A program made the position numbers and the translations under genes. Source: Acidobacteriaceae bacterium (GTDB lineage Bacteria > Acidobacteriota > Terriglobia > Terriglobales > Acidobacteriaceae). Taken from it: DNA of 5,856 bases. Each line of letters begins with the position of its first letter. Positions within the stretch are counted from its first letter, which is position 1. The notes beneath the pieces are model-generated. The model saw nothing but the letters and a program-made list of their open reading frames with translations. It was not told the origin of the DNA and did not search any database. Shown piece after piece: positions 1 through 5,014 of the stretch. The stretch spans positions 1 to 5,856 of the forward strand of contig JASHVU010000090.1 in NCBI GenBank assembly GCA_030044455.1. The letters run 5' to 3'.

Positions 1-52
1 CGGCGGGCATCCTGGGGGGCCTGCCTGGACTTTAGGTTGGCTACTTTCGGAA

Positions 53-62
53 TTGCGCGCAA
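53..62. promoter_or_regulatory. Palindrome upstream of ada, possible operator
   Basis: TTGCGCGCAA is a perfect 10-base palindrome ending 18 bases before the ada start codon. Enterobacterial Ada binds boxes related to AAAGCGCA, and this site carries GCGCAA in both orientations. Because Ada autoregulates in known cases, an Ada-binding role is possible. Short GC palindromes also arise by chance in GC-rich DNA, and I see no convincing -35/-10 pair around it. Confidence 0.25.
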
Positions 63-80
63 GATTCGGAGTGCAGCGCG

Positions 81-1250
81 ATGCTGTTCCGGGAGAATAT
101 GATTTTCATGAACACGAGCGCACAACCCGTACCAGCCGAATTTAATCGGCCCATCATGCTGATGACCGCATTCAACCTTTCTCCCAACCCGACTGCGAAG
201 AACGCCCAGTTTCTGGACGAAGAGGTTGCGTGGCGCCAGGTGCAGGCGCGCGACCGCGAAGCGAAGTTCTTCTATGCGGTCACCACCACCGGTGTCTTCT
301 GCTACCCCTGGTGTGCGAGCCGCAGGCCGCTGCGCGCCAATGCACGCTTCTTCTCGACGGCGCGGGAGGCGCAGGCTGCCGGTTTCCGCCCCTGCAAGAA
401 GTGCTCGCCCAGCGCTCCGCGCACGAACTTTTTGGATGAAATCCGAACTTACTTAGAGCGCAACCTCGACCGTACGGTGAAGCTCGAGGAGCTTGGGCGC
501 ATTGCCGGCATGAGTTCGTTCACTGTGCAGCGGATATTCAAGCGCGAAATGGGAGTGAGCCCGCTTCAATACCAGCGAGCGTTGCGGGCCAACTCGCTGC
601 GTGGGGCGCTAAAGGGCGGCAGCACGGTGACCGATGCAATTTACGCCGCGGGTTTCGGCTCGTCGAGCCGCGCCTATGAGGGTTCGTCGCTGGGCATGAC
701 CCCGGCTCGCTTCCGCGAAGGTGGCCGCGGCGAACGGATCGGCTGGGCTTCCGCCCCTTCACCCTTTGGATGGATGGTTGTGGGGGCAACAGAGCGCGGC
801 CTGTGTTGGCTCGCGCTCGCCGCAACAAAAGCCGAGGCCGAAGCGACATTGCGCGCCGAATTTCCTGAAGCCAAGCTGCGCCGCGAACCTTCGCTCTCGC
901 GCCTGGTTGATGCGGCGCTTGCATCGGTCAGTTCCGGCACTTCGCCCGTCCAAAGCCAAGCCGGAACGGAGTTCCTTGACCTCCGCGGAACAGTATTCCA
1001 GCTTCGCGTGTGGCAGGCTCTGCGCCGGATTCCACGCGGCGAAACGCGAACTTACAGCCAGCTTGCGCGCGAGATGGGCCAACCCAATGCGACGCGCGCC
1101 GTCGCCCGCGCCTGCGCGCTCAACCGCGTGTCAGTGGTGGTGCCTTGCCATCGCGTGGTCGGCGCTGACGGTTCGCTTACCGGCTATCGCTGGGGAGTGG
1201 AACGGAAGCGGCAGTTGCTGGCGGCGGAGAAGGCAAATGGTGGGCAGTGA
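81..1250 (+). CDS. ada: Bifunctional Ada: alkylation-responsive AraC-type activator and O6-methylguanine-DNA methyltransferase
   Basis: This cytoplasmic protein repairs alkylated DNA and activates the adaptive response. Residues 46-115 form the Ada zinc-binding domain with four cysteines: C74 and C78 (FCYPWC) and C105 and C108 (RPCKKC). C74 matches E. coli Cys38, which accepts a methyl group from phosphotriesters. Residues 116-213 are an AraC-type double helix-turn-helix (LEELGRIAGMS, then AIYAAGFGSSSRAY and GMTPARFR). Residues 229-385 are the methyltransferase domain, with the active-site PCHRV motif (nucleophile C356) and the GYRWGVERK substrate loop. All key residues are present. At 389 residues it is about 35 longer than E. 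coli Ada (354), and the excess lies before residue 46. GGAG at 68-71, 9 bases upstream, supports the start at 81; ATG at 108 behind GGGAG (91-95) and ATG at 156 or 162 are alternatives. No alkA or alkB neighbour is visible. The function is secure; the exact N-terminus is not. Confidence 0.96.
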   Translation: MLFRENMIFMNTSAQPVPAEFNRPIMLMTAFNLSPNPTAKNAQFLDEEVAWRQVQARDREAKFFYAVTTTGVFCYPWCASRRPLRANARFFSTAREAQAAGFRPCKKCSPSAPRTNFLDEIRTYLERNLDRTVKLEELGRIAGMSSFTVQRIFKREMGVSPLQYQRALRANSLRGALKGGSTVTDAIYAAGFGSSSRAYEGSSLGMTPARFREGGRGERIGWASAPSPFGWMVVGATERGLCWLALAATKAEAEATLRAEFPEAKLRREPSLSRLVDAALASVSSGTSPVQSQAGTEFLDLRGTVFQLRVWQALRRIPRGETRTYSQLAREMGQPNATRAVARACALNRVSVVVPCHRVVGADGSLTGYRWGVERKRQLLAAEKANGGQ

Positions 1251-1286
1251 ACAGTGCGCAGTTGTGGGGCTCATCCCGCTCCTAGA

Positions 1287-1305
1287 TCGCCAGACCGGTC
1301 GGCGA
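1287..1305 (+). other. Hairpin downstream of ada, possible RNA 3'-end structure
   Basis: TCGCC (1287-1291) pairs with GGCGA (1301-1305) around an inner GACCGGTC palindrome, 37 bases after the ada stop. No T-tract follows, so it is not a canonical intrinsic terminator. It may stabilise the ada mRNA end or assist termination, or it may simply reflect the GC content. Confidence 0.3.
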
Positions 1306-1374
1306 CAAGTGACCGCGAGGTGGAGCGACTTACCCAGTAAAGCGGCTGATCGACCCAGGTCGTCTCTTGCGGGA

Positions 1375-1409
1375 TTAAAAAAGGCGGCAAAGCCTTTGGC
1401 TTTGCCGCC
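1375..1409 (-). terminator. Intrinsic terminator of the flagellin gene
   Basis: GGCGGCAAAGCC (1383-1394) and GGCTTTGCCGCC (1398-1409) form a perfect 12-bp stem with a 3-base loop. Read on the minus strand, the stem is followed directly by TTTTTTAA (complement of 1375-1382), which is the canonical rho-independent arrangement. It lies about 80 bases after the flagellin stop. The plus-strand side has no T-tract, so it should work mainly for the flagellin transcript, although the stem could also slow read-through from ada. Confidence 0.93.
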
Positions 1410-1458
1410 GCCCTGTCCCTGGGTTGTCTTTGAAATGCTGCAGTGTTCTAAACCTGTT

Positions 1459-1486
1459 CTGATCCCTGATTCCTGATCCCTGACCT
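1459..1486. repeat. Short tandem heptamer repeat, CTGATYC type, four units
   Basis: Four head-to-tail 7-base units are visible: CTGATCC, CTGATTC, CTGATCC and the degenerate CTGACCT. The array begins 5 bases after the flagellin stop codon on the minus strand, where it reads as GGATCAG-like units, and it is non-coding. It may be a small slippage-derived array or a member of a dispersed intergenic repeat family. Its function is unknown. Confidence 0.6.
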
Positions 1487-1491
1487 CTGCT

Positions 1492-2781
1492 TTACTGCAG
1501 GAGCTTGGTGACTTCCTGCTGCACGCTGTTGGCCTGGGCGAGCGCGGCGATGCCGGTCTGGGAGAGGATTTCGTATTTCGACATATTCGAAGTGGCGGAG
1601 GCGTAGTCGGTGGCCTGCACGGCATTTTGGGCCGACACGATGTTTTCCTGCTGCGTGCTCATCACCTGGCTAATCGCATTCAGGGTGTTGATCTGGGCGC
1701 CGATGTAGCCATCCTGTGCCGCCACGTAGCTGATGGCGTTGTTCAGCACCGACTCGGCGTTCTGCGCGTTGCCCTGGGTGGTGAGGTTGGTATTCGAAAG
1801 GTCCGCGCTCGTGTCGCCGCCGTTAGCAGTGACATATTCGATGGTTTCGGTGGCTGCGGTGCTGGCGTCAAGCGCTGCCGGCGTAATTGCCGTGGTGGTG
1901 TCTTCAAACGCCGGTCCCACGCCAAGCGAGATCACCACGTTGCTGTTGGTGTTGGTCAGCAGGATGCCGGTGTCTCCGTCTGCGATAACGCCAGCCGATG
2001 CGTCTCCTGCCGCCGCCGCAGTGGTAAAGCTTGCGGTTACGCCGGGAATGCCGTCTTCGTTGATCTCCGAAATGAGTCCGCTTACGGTATTTGCGGTTGT
2101 GGTGAGAGTGCTCTGCGTGCCGTCAGGATTGGTGATGGTGAAGACCAGCCCACCTGCAATCGCGTCGCTTTGCTGCGCCGCTGTGACCAAGGTGCCCGCA
2201 TTGTCATCTGATAGGTCCACAAAATCGCCGGCGTCGCTCTGCTGGACGGTGCCACCGGAGTCGCCCACGCTCGCCGAAGTGAGGCGCGCGAAGTAAAGGT
2301 TGTCGATCGAGGCGCCAGTCGACGACGAATCGCCAGTGTAGATGGCCACTCCAGCCTGGTTGCCCGTGAATACCTGGTTCTGGTTATAGGTCGTGGTGGT
2401 GCCGATGTTGTTGATCTCGGAAAGGATCGACTGATACTCCTGGTTGGCCGCCGACTCCTGCGAGCTGTTAAGGGTGCCGTTCGATGCCTCCGTAGCCAGG
2501 GTAATGGCGCGATTCAAAAGGCTGGTGACCTGCGAGAGGGCGCCGTCGGCCACTTGCAGCAGTCCCACGCCTTCAGTCGAATTGGTTTCAGACTGGGTGA
2601 GCGCTGCCGAGTTGGCGCCGAGACCGTTGACCAGTGACAGGCCCGCCGCATCGTCGGCGCCGGAGTTGATGCGTGACCCTGACGACAACTGCTGCAGAAC
2701 CGTCTGCAGACTGTTGTTCGTGTTGTTCAGATTGTTCTCTGCATAAATTGCTGACAGGTTGTTTAAAACACCGAGGGCCAT
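1492..2781 (-). CDS. fliC: Flagellin, main filament protein
   Basis: The structural subunit of the flagellar filament, secreted through the flagellar type III export channel. The N-terminal D0/D1 region (about 1-160) carries the family motif LSSGSRINSGADDAAGLSL at 32-50, and the C-terminal D1/D0 region (about 335-429) ends in the typical GIAALAQANSVQQEVTKLLQ. The central variable part (about 160-335) includes a stretch around 213-285 resembling the flagellin/hook IN repeat (FTITNPDG, then VSGLISEINEDGIPGVTASF). At 429 residues the length is normal. The protein has no Cys, His or Trp and only five basic residues (R37, R91, R166, K402, K426), so it is very acidic. The start is fixed by AAAAGGAG, 8 bases upstream, and by the family N-terminus. 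The gene appears to be a single-gene transcription unit with its own sigma-28-like promoter and terminator; no chaperone or capping gene is adjacent. The symbol could equally be hag or fla. Confidence 0.97.
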   Translation of the reverse strand: MALGVLNNLSAIYAENNLNNTNNSLQTVLQQLSSGSRINSGADDAAGLSLVNGLGANSAALTQSETNSTEGVGLLQVADGALSQVTSLLNRAITLATEASNGTLNSSQESAANQEYQSILSEINNIGTTTTYNQNQVFTGNQAGVAIYTGDSSSTGASIDNLYFARLTSASVGDSGGTVQQSDAGDFVDLSDDNAGTLVTAAQQSDAIAGGLVFTITNPDGTQSTLTTTANTVSGLISEINEDGIPGVTASFTTAAAAGDASAGVIADGDTGILLTNTNSNVVISLGVGPAFEDTTTAITPAALDASTAATETIEYVTANGGDTSADLSNTNLTTQGNAQNAESVLNNAISYVAAQDGYIGAQINTLNAISQVMSTQQENIVSAQNAVQATDYASATSNMSKYEILSQTGIAALAQANSVQQEVTKLLQ

Positions 2782-2789
2782 GGGACCAA

Positions 2790-2797
2790 CTCCTTTT
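2790..2797 (-). promoter_or_regulatory. Strong ribosome binding site of the flagellin gene
   Basis: On the minus strand this reads AAAAGGAG, a near-ideal Shine-Dalgarno sequence 8 bases before the flagellin ATG. It fits the high translation rate a filament subunit needs, and it settles the start codon. Confidence 0.85.
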
Positions 2798-2878
2798 CGG
2801 ATGCCGATTGCCCGCCGCGGCTCTAAGTGCGTTGCCGTTTCCCATTTCTAGGTGAGGGCCTTACTGCATCCACCCTTT

Positions 2879-2905
2879 TCATCGGAGCGGTGCGCTAAAA
2901 CTTTA
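2879..2905 (-). promoter_or_regulatory. Sigma-28 (FliA) type promoter of the flagellin gene
   Basis: On the minus strand TAAAGTTT (complement of 2898-2905) supplies the -35 TAAA. Exactly 15 bases later comes TCCGATGA (complement of 2879-2886), which matches 6 of 8 positions of the sigma-28 -10 consensus GCCGATAA. Spacing and both boxes fit the flagellar class-3 promoter TAAA-N15-GCCGATAA. Transcription would begin near 2870, giving a leader of about 90 bases. Expression would then depend on FliA and hook completion, as in known flagellar hierarchies; that regulation is inferred. Confidence 0.85.
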
Positions 2906-3100
2906 GTCATTTTTTTGGATTCTTAATCTGGGGTCGTTTGCAGCGATGCGAATCAGAGTGTCCGGCAACGATTCAGAGGTTGTTTCGATGCGATGCAGCG
3001 GCTGGCCTGAATCGGGACATGAAAGTGGAGCGAAATGAAGCAGCAGGGAATGAGGGAACAAGAGAACAAGGCAACCCGCCGGCCTCGCCGATGCACCGAG
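2906..3100. other. Intergenic stretch without a convincing gene
   Basis: The space between the flagellin promoter and the terminator of the sigma/LTxxQ operon. Short open frames here show no recognisable protein, no good ribosome binding site and no continuity. The only internal structure is a T-rich run at 2909-2917 and the degenerate octamer repeat at 3046-3069. The whole gene-free gap runs from 2782 to 3253; its outer parts hold the flagellin leader and promoter on one side and the 3' hairpins of the LTxxQ transcript on the other. Confidence 0.6.
3046..3069. repeat. Degenerate octamer repeat, three units
   Basis: GGGAATGA, GGGAACAA and GAGAACAA follow one another head to tail (consensus GRGAAYRA), and GGCAAC follows as a possible decayed fourth unit. 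It is purine-rich and non-coding, with no known function. It resembles in style the heptamer array at 1459-1486, but the unit is different. Confidence 0.4.
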
Positions 3101-3135
3101 CAAAAAATGGCGGCCTGGTTTAACCCCGGCCGCCA
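3101..3135 (-). terminator. Intrinsic terminator of the sigma/LTxxQ operon
   Basis: TGGCGGCC (3108-3115) and GGCCGCCA (3128-3135) form a perfect 8-bp stem. The 12-base loop can partly close by pairing GGTT with AACC. On the minus strand the stem is followed by TTTTTTG (complement of 3101-3107). This is a standard rho-independent terminator about 120 bases after the LTxxQ stop codon, reading in the operon's direction. Confidence 0.85.
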
Positions 3136-3136
3136 A

Positions 3137-3156
3137 CGATCCTTTTTAAGGGATCG
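3137..3156 (-). other. Second hairpin in the 3' region of the LTxxQ transcript
   Basis: CGATCC (3137-3142) and GGATCG (3151-3156) form a 6-bp stem, extendable by a G-U and an A-U pair, lying directly upstream (in transcript order) of the terminator stem with one base between them. Stacked hairpins can protect an RNA 3' end. No function is known. Confidence 0.5.
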
Positions 3157-3213
3157 CATGCTCTCTGCCTTGAGAAGCCTGTCTTGAATCTTGTATGGAC
3201 TAACCGGTGTATA

Positions 3214-3252
3214 TTTGGGACCCTGACGGCCCTCTCTCTAAGTTGTCCCAAA
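3214..3252 (-). other. Inverted repeat just after the LTxxQ stop codon
   Basis: TTTGGGAC (3214-3221) and GTCCCAAA (3245-3252) are perfect 8-base inverted copies separated by 23 bases, beginning one base after the stop codon at 3254-3256. There is no T-tract, so this is not itself a terminator. It could be an RNA stability or processing element. Confidence 0.5.
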
Positions 3253-3253
3253 C

Positions 3254-3910
3254 CTACTGTTCGCCGCCTGATGGCCCCCCCTGAGGCGGCGCCGGTGGCG
3301 CGCCCTGGGGTGAACCCGCATCCGGTTGCTGGGACGGCAGGTGACGATGGAATCCGCTGCCTGGACCATTCCCTCCCGGTCCATTTCCACCCGGTCCGCG
3401 ATCGCCCCATTGGCCGCGCGGTCCCCTTGGACGTTCGCGGAACTCCTGCACCTGCTTCCACTGGTCGGGAGTCAGCTTGGCCCGGAGGGCGAGCAGGAAG
3501 CGGGCGTTGGCCTTTTCAAGCTCGGCGCGGGCGGATGCGATCTTGTCGATCTGTTCCAGGATCGCCGTCTCGTTGGGCTCGTCGGCGCTCATCAGCGGCT
3601 GCATCTCCAACTCGGCCTTCTCTTCGGCTCCGCGCAGGTCAACCAGTTTTTCGCGGTGCTCGAGAAGGATCCCGTCCATCTCCTTGCGCTGCTCGTCGGT
3701 TAATTTCAGTTGCTCGACGATTTTGGGATTATTCCAGAACTGACCGTGCGTACCCTCGAATCGGAAGGCCCTTTCCATTGGCGGCCGATGGTCGCCGAAT
3801 CCGGGGGCTACTCCGGGCCCGTTGCCTGCTCCCTGCGCAAACGCGAATCCTCCCGCCAGGGGAAGTGCTGCCAACGCCAAAACCAACCGTAGTGCAAATT
3901 TGCCTTTCAT
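3254..3910 (-). CDS. Secreted LTxxQ (Spy/CpxP/CnrX-like) periplasmic protein
   Basis: A predicted periplasmic helical protein of 218 residues. Residues 1-25 are a Sec signal peptide (MKGK, hydrophobic stretch, cleavage after AFA before Q26). Two family motifs are visible: LTDEQ at 70-74 and LTPDQ at 146-150, separated by a charged helical region (about 62-158) typical of the Spy/CpxP/metal-resistance superfamily. Known members are periplasmic chaperones or metal and stress sensors that act on a membrane signalling partner. There is no mature Cys; H41, H55, H85, M45, M78, M103 and M107 could bind metal, but nothing proves it. The tail (about 160-218) is unusual: rich in Gly, Pro and Gln, with a GGNGP repeat. 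GAGGAG, 5 bases before the ATG, supports the start. It is the last gene of the sigma operon, so a sensor or effector role in that circuit is likely. The ligand is unknown. Confidence 0.88.
   Translation of the reverse strand: MKGKFALRLVLALAALPLAGGFAFAQGAGNGPGVAPGFGDHRPPMERAFRFEGTHGQFWNNPKIVEQLKLTDEQRKEMDGILLEHREKLVDLRGAEEKAELEMQPLMSADEPNETAILEQIDKIASARAELEKANARFLLALRAKLTPDQWKQVQEFRERPRGPRGQWGDRGPGGNGPGGNGPGSGFHRHLPSQQPDAGSPQGAPPAPPQGGPSGGEQ
3356..3391 (-). repeat. Gly/Pro-rich coding repeat (GGNGP) in the LTxxQ protein tail
   Basis: Residues 174-185 contain two GGNGP pentads followed by a GSG-like remnant, encoded by near-identical 15-base units. This suggests slippage or expansion. It forms part of a disordered C-terminal tail outside the conserved LTxxQ core. 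Confidence 0.55.
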
Positions 3911-3919
3911 CGTTTCTCC

Positions 3920-3973
3920 TCGTATCAGGTCTTTCCAGACCGCTTCGATCCAAGTTCAATTCGTTTCAGGTCT
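3920..3973. repeat. Pair of 13-base direct repeats bracketing the operon's internal gap
   Basis: TCGTATCAGGTCT (3920-3932) and TCGTTTCAGGTCT (3961-3973) match at 12 of 13 positions and are 41 bases apart start to start, about four helical turns. On the minus strand the first-transcribed copy overlaps the TAG stop of the membrane protein gene, and the second abuts the ribosome binding site of the LTxxQ gene. This fits either a pair of regulator sites or a small duplication. Confidence 0.65.
3928..3941 (-). promoter_or_regulatory. Hairpin with GGAA tetraloop just upstream of the LTxxQ gene
   Basis: On the minus strand this reads GGTCT-GGAA-AGACC: a 5-bp stem closed by a GNRA-type tetraloop, ending about 6 bases before the GAGGAG ribosome binding site. 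It could set differential translation or mark an mRNA processing point between the membrane protein and the LTxxQ protein. The structure is visible; the role is inferred. Confidence 0.5.
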
Positions 3974-4421
3974 AATTTGTGCCGTCGTCATCCATCAGTT
4001 GCGCCAGCGGCTCCATGGCGGCCGGAACGCTGCGTGAAATGTCGGTATCGACATTCGCCAGCAGACTCTCATCGGCTTCCTTCGCCATCTGCTGCGCGGT
4101 CAGCTGGCGTTCATGCGCAATGCGAGCTGCAGCCTGCTGGCGCTCCACCACGATGCGATGATGATCGTAGATGCCGCCGCTGACTCCGCCTGCAATGACC
4201 ACGCACCCCAGGGCCCACGCCAGTACGGGGCGCCAGGTGCTGTGCACCGTCGCGTGCAACGTGCGGGTACGATTGAACTCCGCCGCGCTCCGGAAAGCGG
4301 CTTCGCTCCAGGCATGCACGTTCTGGCGGAAGTTCACAATCGCCTGCTCGAATTCCGAATCGAGCTTGTCATCGGGCTGAGGCTCAACTGCCGTGCCCGT
4401 TATCGACTTAAACCAGTTCAT
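3972..4421 (-). CDS. Small single-pass membrane protein, probable anti-sigma factor of the adjacent ECF sigma
   Basis: A 149-residue protein with a cytoplasmic-type N-terminal segment (1-63, including the helical stretch DSEFEQAIVNFRQNVHAWSE), one membrane segment (about 65-85, PVLAWALGCVVIAGGVSGG) with stacked GxxxG spacings at G78/G82 and G79/G83, and a C-terminal segment (86-149) whose first half is a charged, Ala/Gln-rich helix, possibly coiled coil. The only Cys is C73 inside the membrane segment, so the HxxxCxxC zinc anti-sigma motif is absent. The ATG at 4421 overlaps the sigma stop as ATGA, and GGGAGG sits 6 bases upstream, so the two genes are translationally coupled. The open frame continues upstream to 4832, but that part is the sigma gene read in another frame. 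Tight coupling, one membrane span and a downstream periplasmic LTxxQ protein suggest a CnrY-like anchor that sequesters the sigma factor. I recognise no named family; the role is inferred from context. Confidence 0.8.
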   Translation of the reverse strand: MNWFKSITGTAVEPQPDDKLDSEFEQAIVNFRQNVHAWSEAAFRSAAEFNRTRTLHATVHSTWRPVLAWALGCVVIAGGVSGGIYDHHRIVVERQQAAARIAHERQLTAQQMAKEADESLLANVDTDISRSVPAAMEPLAQLMDDDGTN

Positions 4422-5014
4422 CGCTTGCCTCCCAGCTCCGCTCGCACTTTGGCCAGCGCGCGCGACAGATGTGCTTTTACCGTTCCCTCGCTTAACCCTG
4501 TGGCTCTTGCAATGTCGCCCAGCTCCTGCTCCTCGACGTAGCGCAGCAGGAATACCGTTCGCTGCCGCTCGCTCAGACCCTTGACTGCTTTCCAAACGTG
4601 GCCCACCTGCTCGCGTGCCAGCAGTTGCTGCTCGGCGGTGCGCTCGCCACTGGGCAGCCATTCGCTGGCTTCGTCCACATCGACCGCATTTGACCTGGTC
4701 TGCCGCCAGAACTGCATGCGGCGATTGCGCCAGTGGTCTTTCTGGAGGTTGATCGCAATCCGCATCAGCCAGGTCATCGCGGTTGAATCGCCGCGGAAGC
4801 GGCTCCAGTTGCGATGCGCCTTCAAAAAGCACTCCTGCGTGAGCGTCTCGGCCAGATCGATATCGCGCGTGGACGCGAGCAGGAAGCGGAAGATCTGCGG
4901 CCGGTGAGATTCGACGATGCGCGCAAACTCCTGAGCGGAAATCTCCTCCGCTGTTTGCGCCGCCATCGGCTCAATCACTGTGCCGGCTGCCATCAATTTG
5001 GTAGACGCCCGCAT
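4418..5014 (-). CDS. ECF-family RNA polymerase sigma factor
   Basis: A sigma-70 family extracytoplasmic-function factor that directs RNA polymerase to a specific stress regulon. Numbered from the ATG at 5014 (198 residues), region 2 spans about 30-101, with the core-binding helix DLAETLTQECFLKAHRNW, followed by STAMTWLMRIAINLQKDHWRNRR for -10 recognition. Region 4 spans about 145-194, with GLSERQRTVFLLRYVEEQE and the helix-turn-helix DIARATGLSEGTVKAHLSRAL. Regions 1.2 and 3 are absent, as expected for ECF proteins. The start is uncertain: the frame is open to an ATG at 5101 but with little ribosome binding signal. GAGG lies 15 bases before the ATG at 5014 and 8 bases before a TTG at 5023. ATG codons at 4993 and 4966 are also possible. 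It heads a three-gene operon with the membrane protein and the LTxxQ protein, which probably control its activity. Confidence 0.93.
   Translation of the reverse strand: MRASTKLMAAGTVIEPMAAQTAEEISAQEFARIVESHRPQIFRFLLASTRDIDLAETLTQECFLKAHRNWSRFRGDSTAMTWLMRIAINLQKDHWRNRRMQFWRQTRSNAVDVDEASEWLPSGERTAEQQLLAREQVGHVWKAVKGLSERQRTVFLLRYVEEQELGDIARATGLSEGTVKAHLSRALAKVRAELGGKR

Noticed and set aside
3..35. Possible C-terminal end of an upstream gene (frame ending AGILGGLPGL, stop at 33-35)
   Set aside because: Only ten codons are visible. A hydrophobic Gly/Leu tail would fit a membrane protein, but this is too short to support a gene.
721..1476. Plus-strand open frame (251 codons) overlapping the 3' half of ada
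   Set aside because: It is an out-of-frame shadow of the Ada methyltransferase domain; its own product is Arg- and Ser-rich with no recognisable motif, and it runs on into the flagellin terminator.
1627..2296. Two overlapping plus-strand open frames opposite the flagellin gene
   Set aside because: They mirror the biased codon use of a Thr/Ala/Ser-rich flagellin; neither has a family signature or a ribosome binding site.
2898..2917. CTAAA/TTTAG inverted repeat followed by a T-run, resembling a plus-strand terminator
   Set aside because: The stem is only 5 A/T-rich pairs with a 2-base loop, too weak to terminate. The same bases are better explained as the -35 region of the flagellin promoter.
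3184..3975. Long open frame on the plus strand (263 codons) opposite the LTxxQ gene
   Set aside because: It is antisense to a gene with a signal peptide, family motifs and a good ribosome binding site. Its protein is low-complexity, rich in Arg, Pro and Ser, as expected from the complement of GC-rich coding DNA.
4422..4832. Upstream extension of the membrane protein frame
   Set aside because: This part lies entirely inside the sigma factor gene in another frame. The ATG at 4421 has GGGAGG at proper spacing and the typical ATGA overlap.
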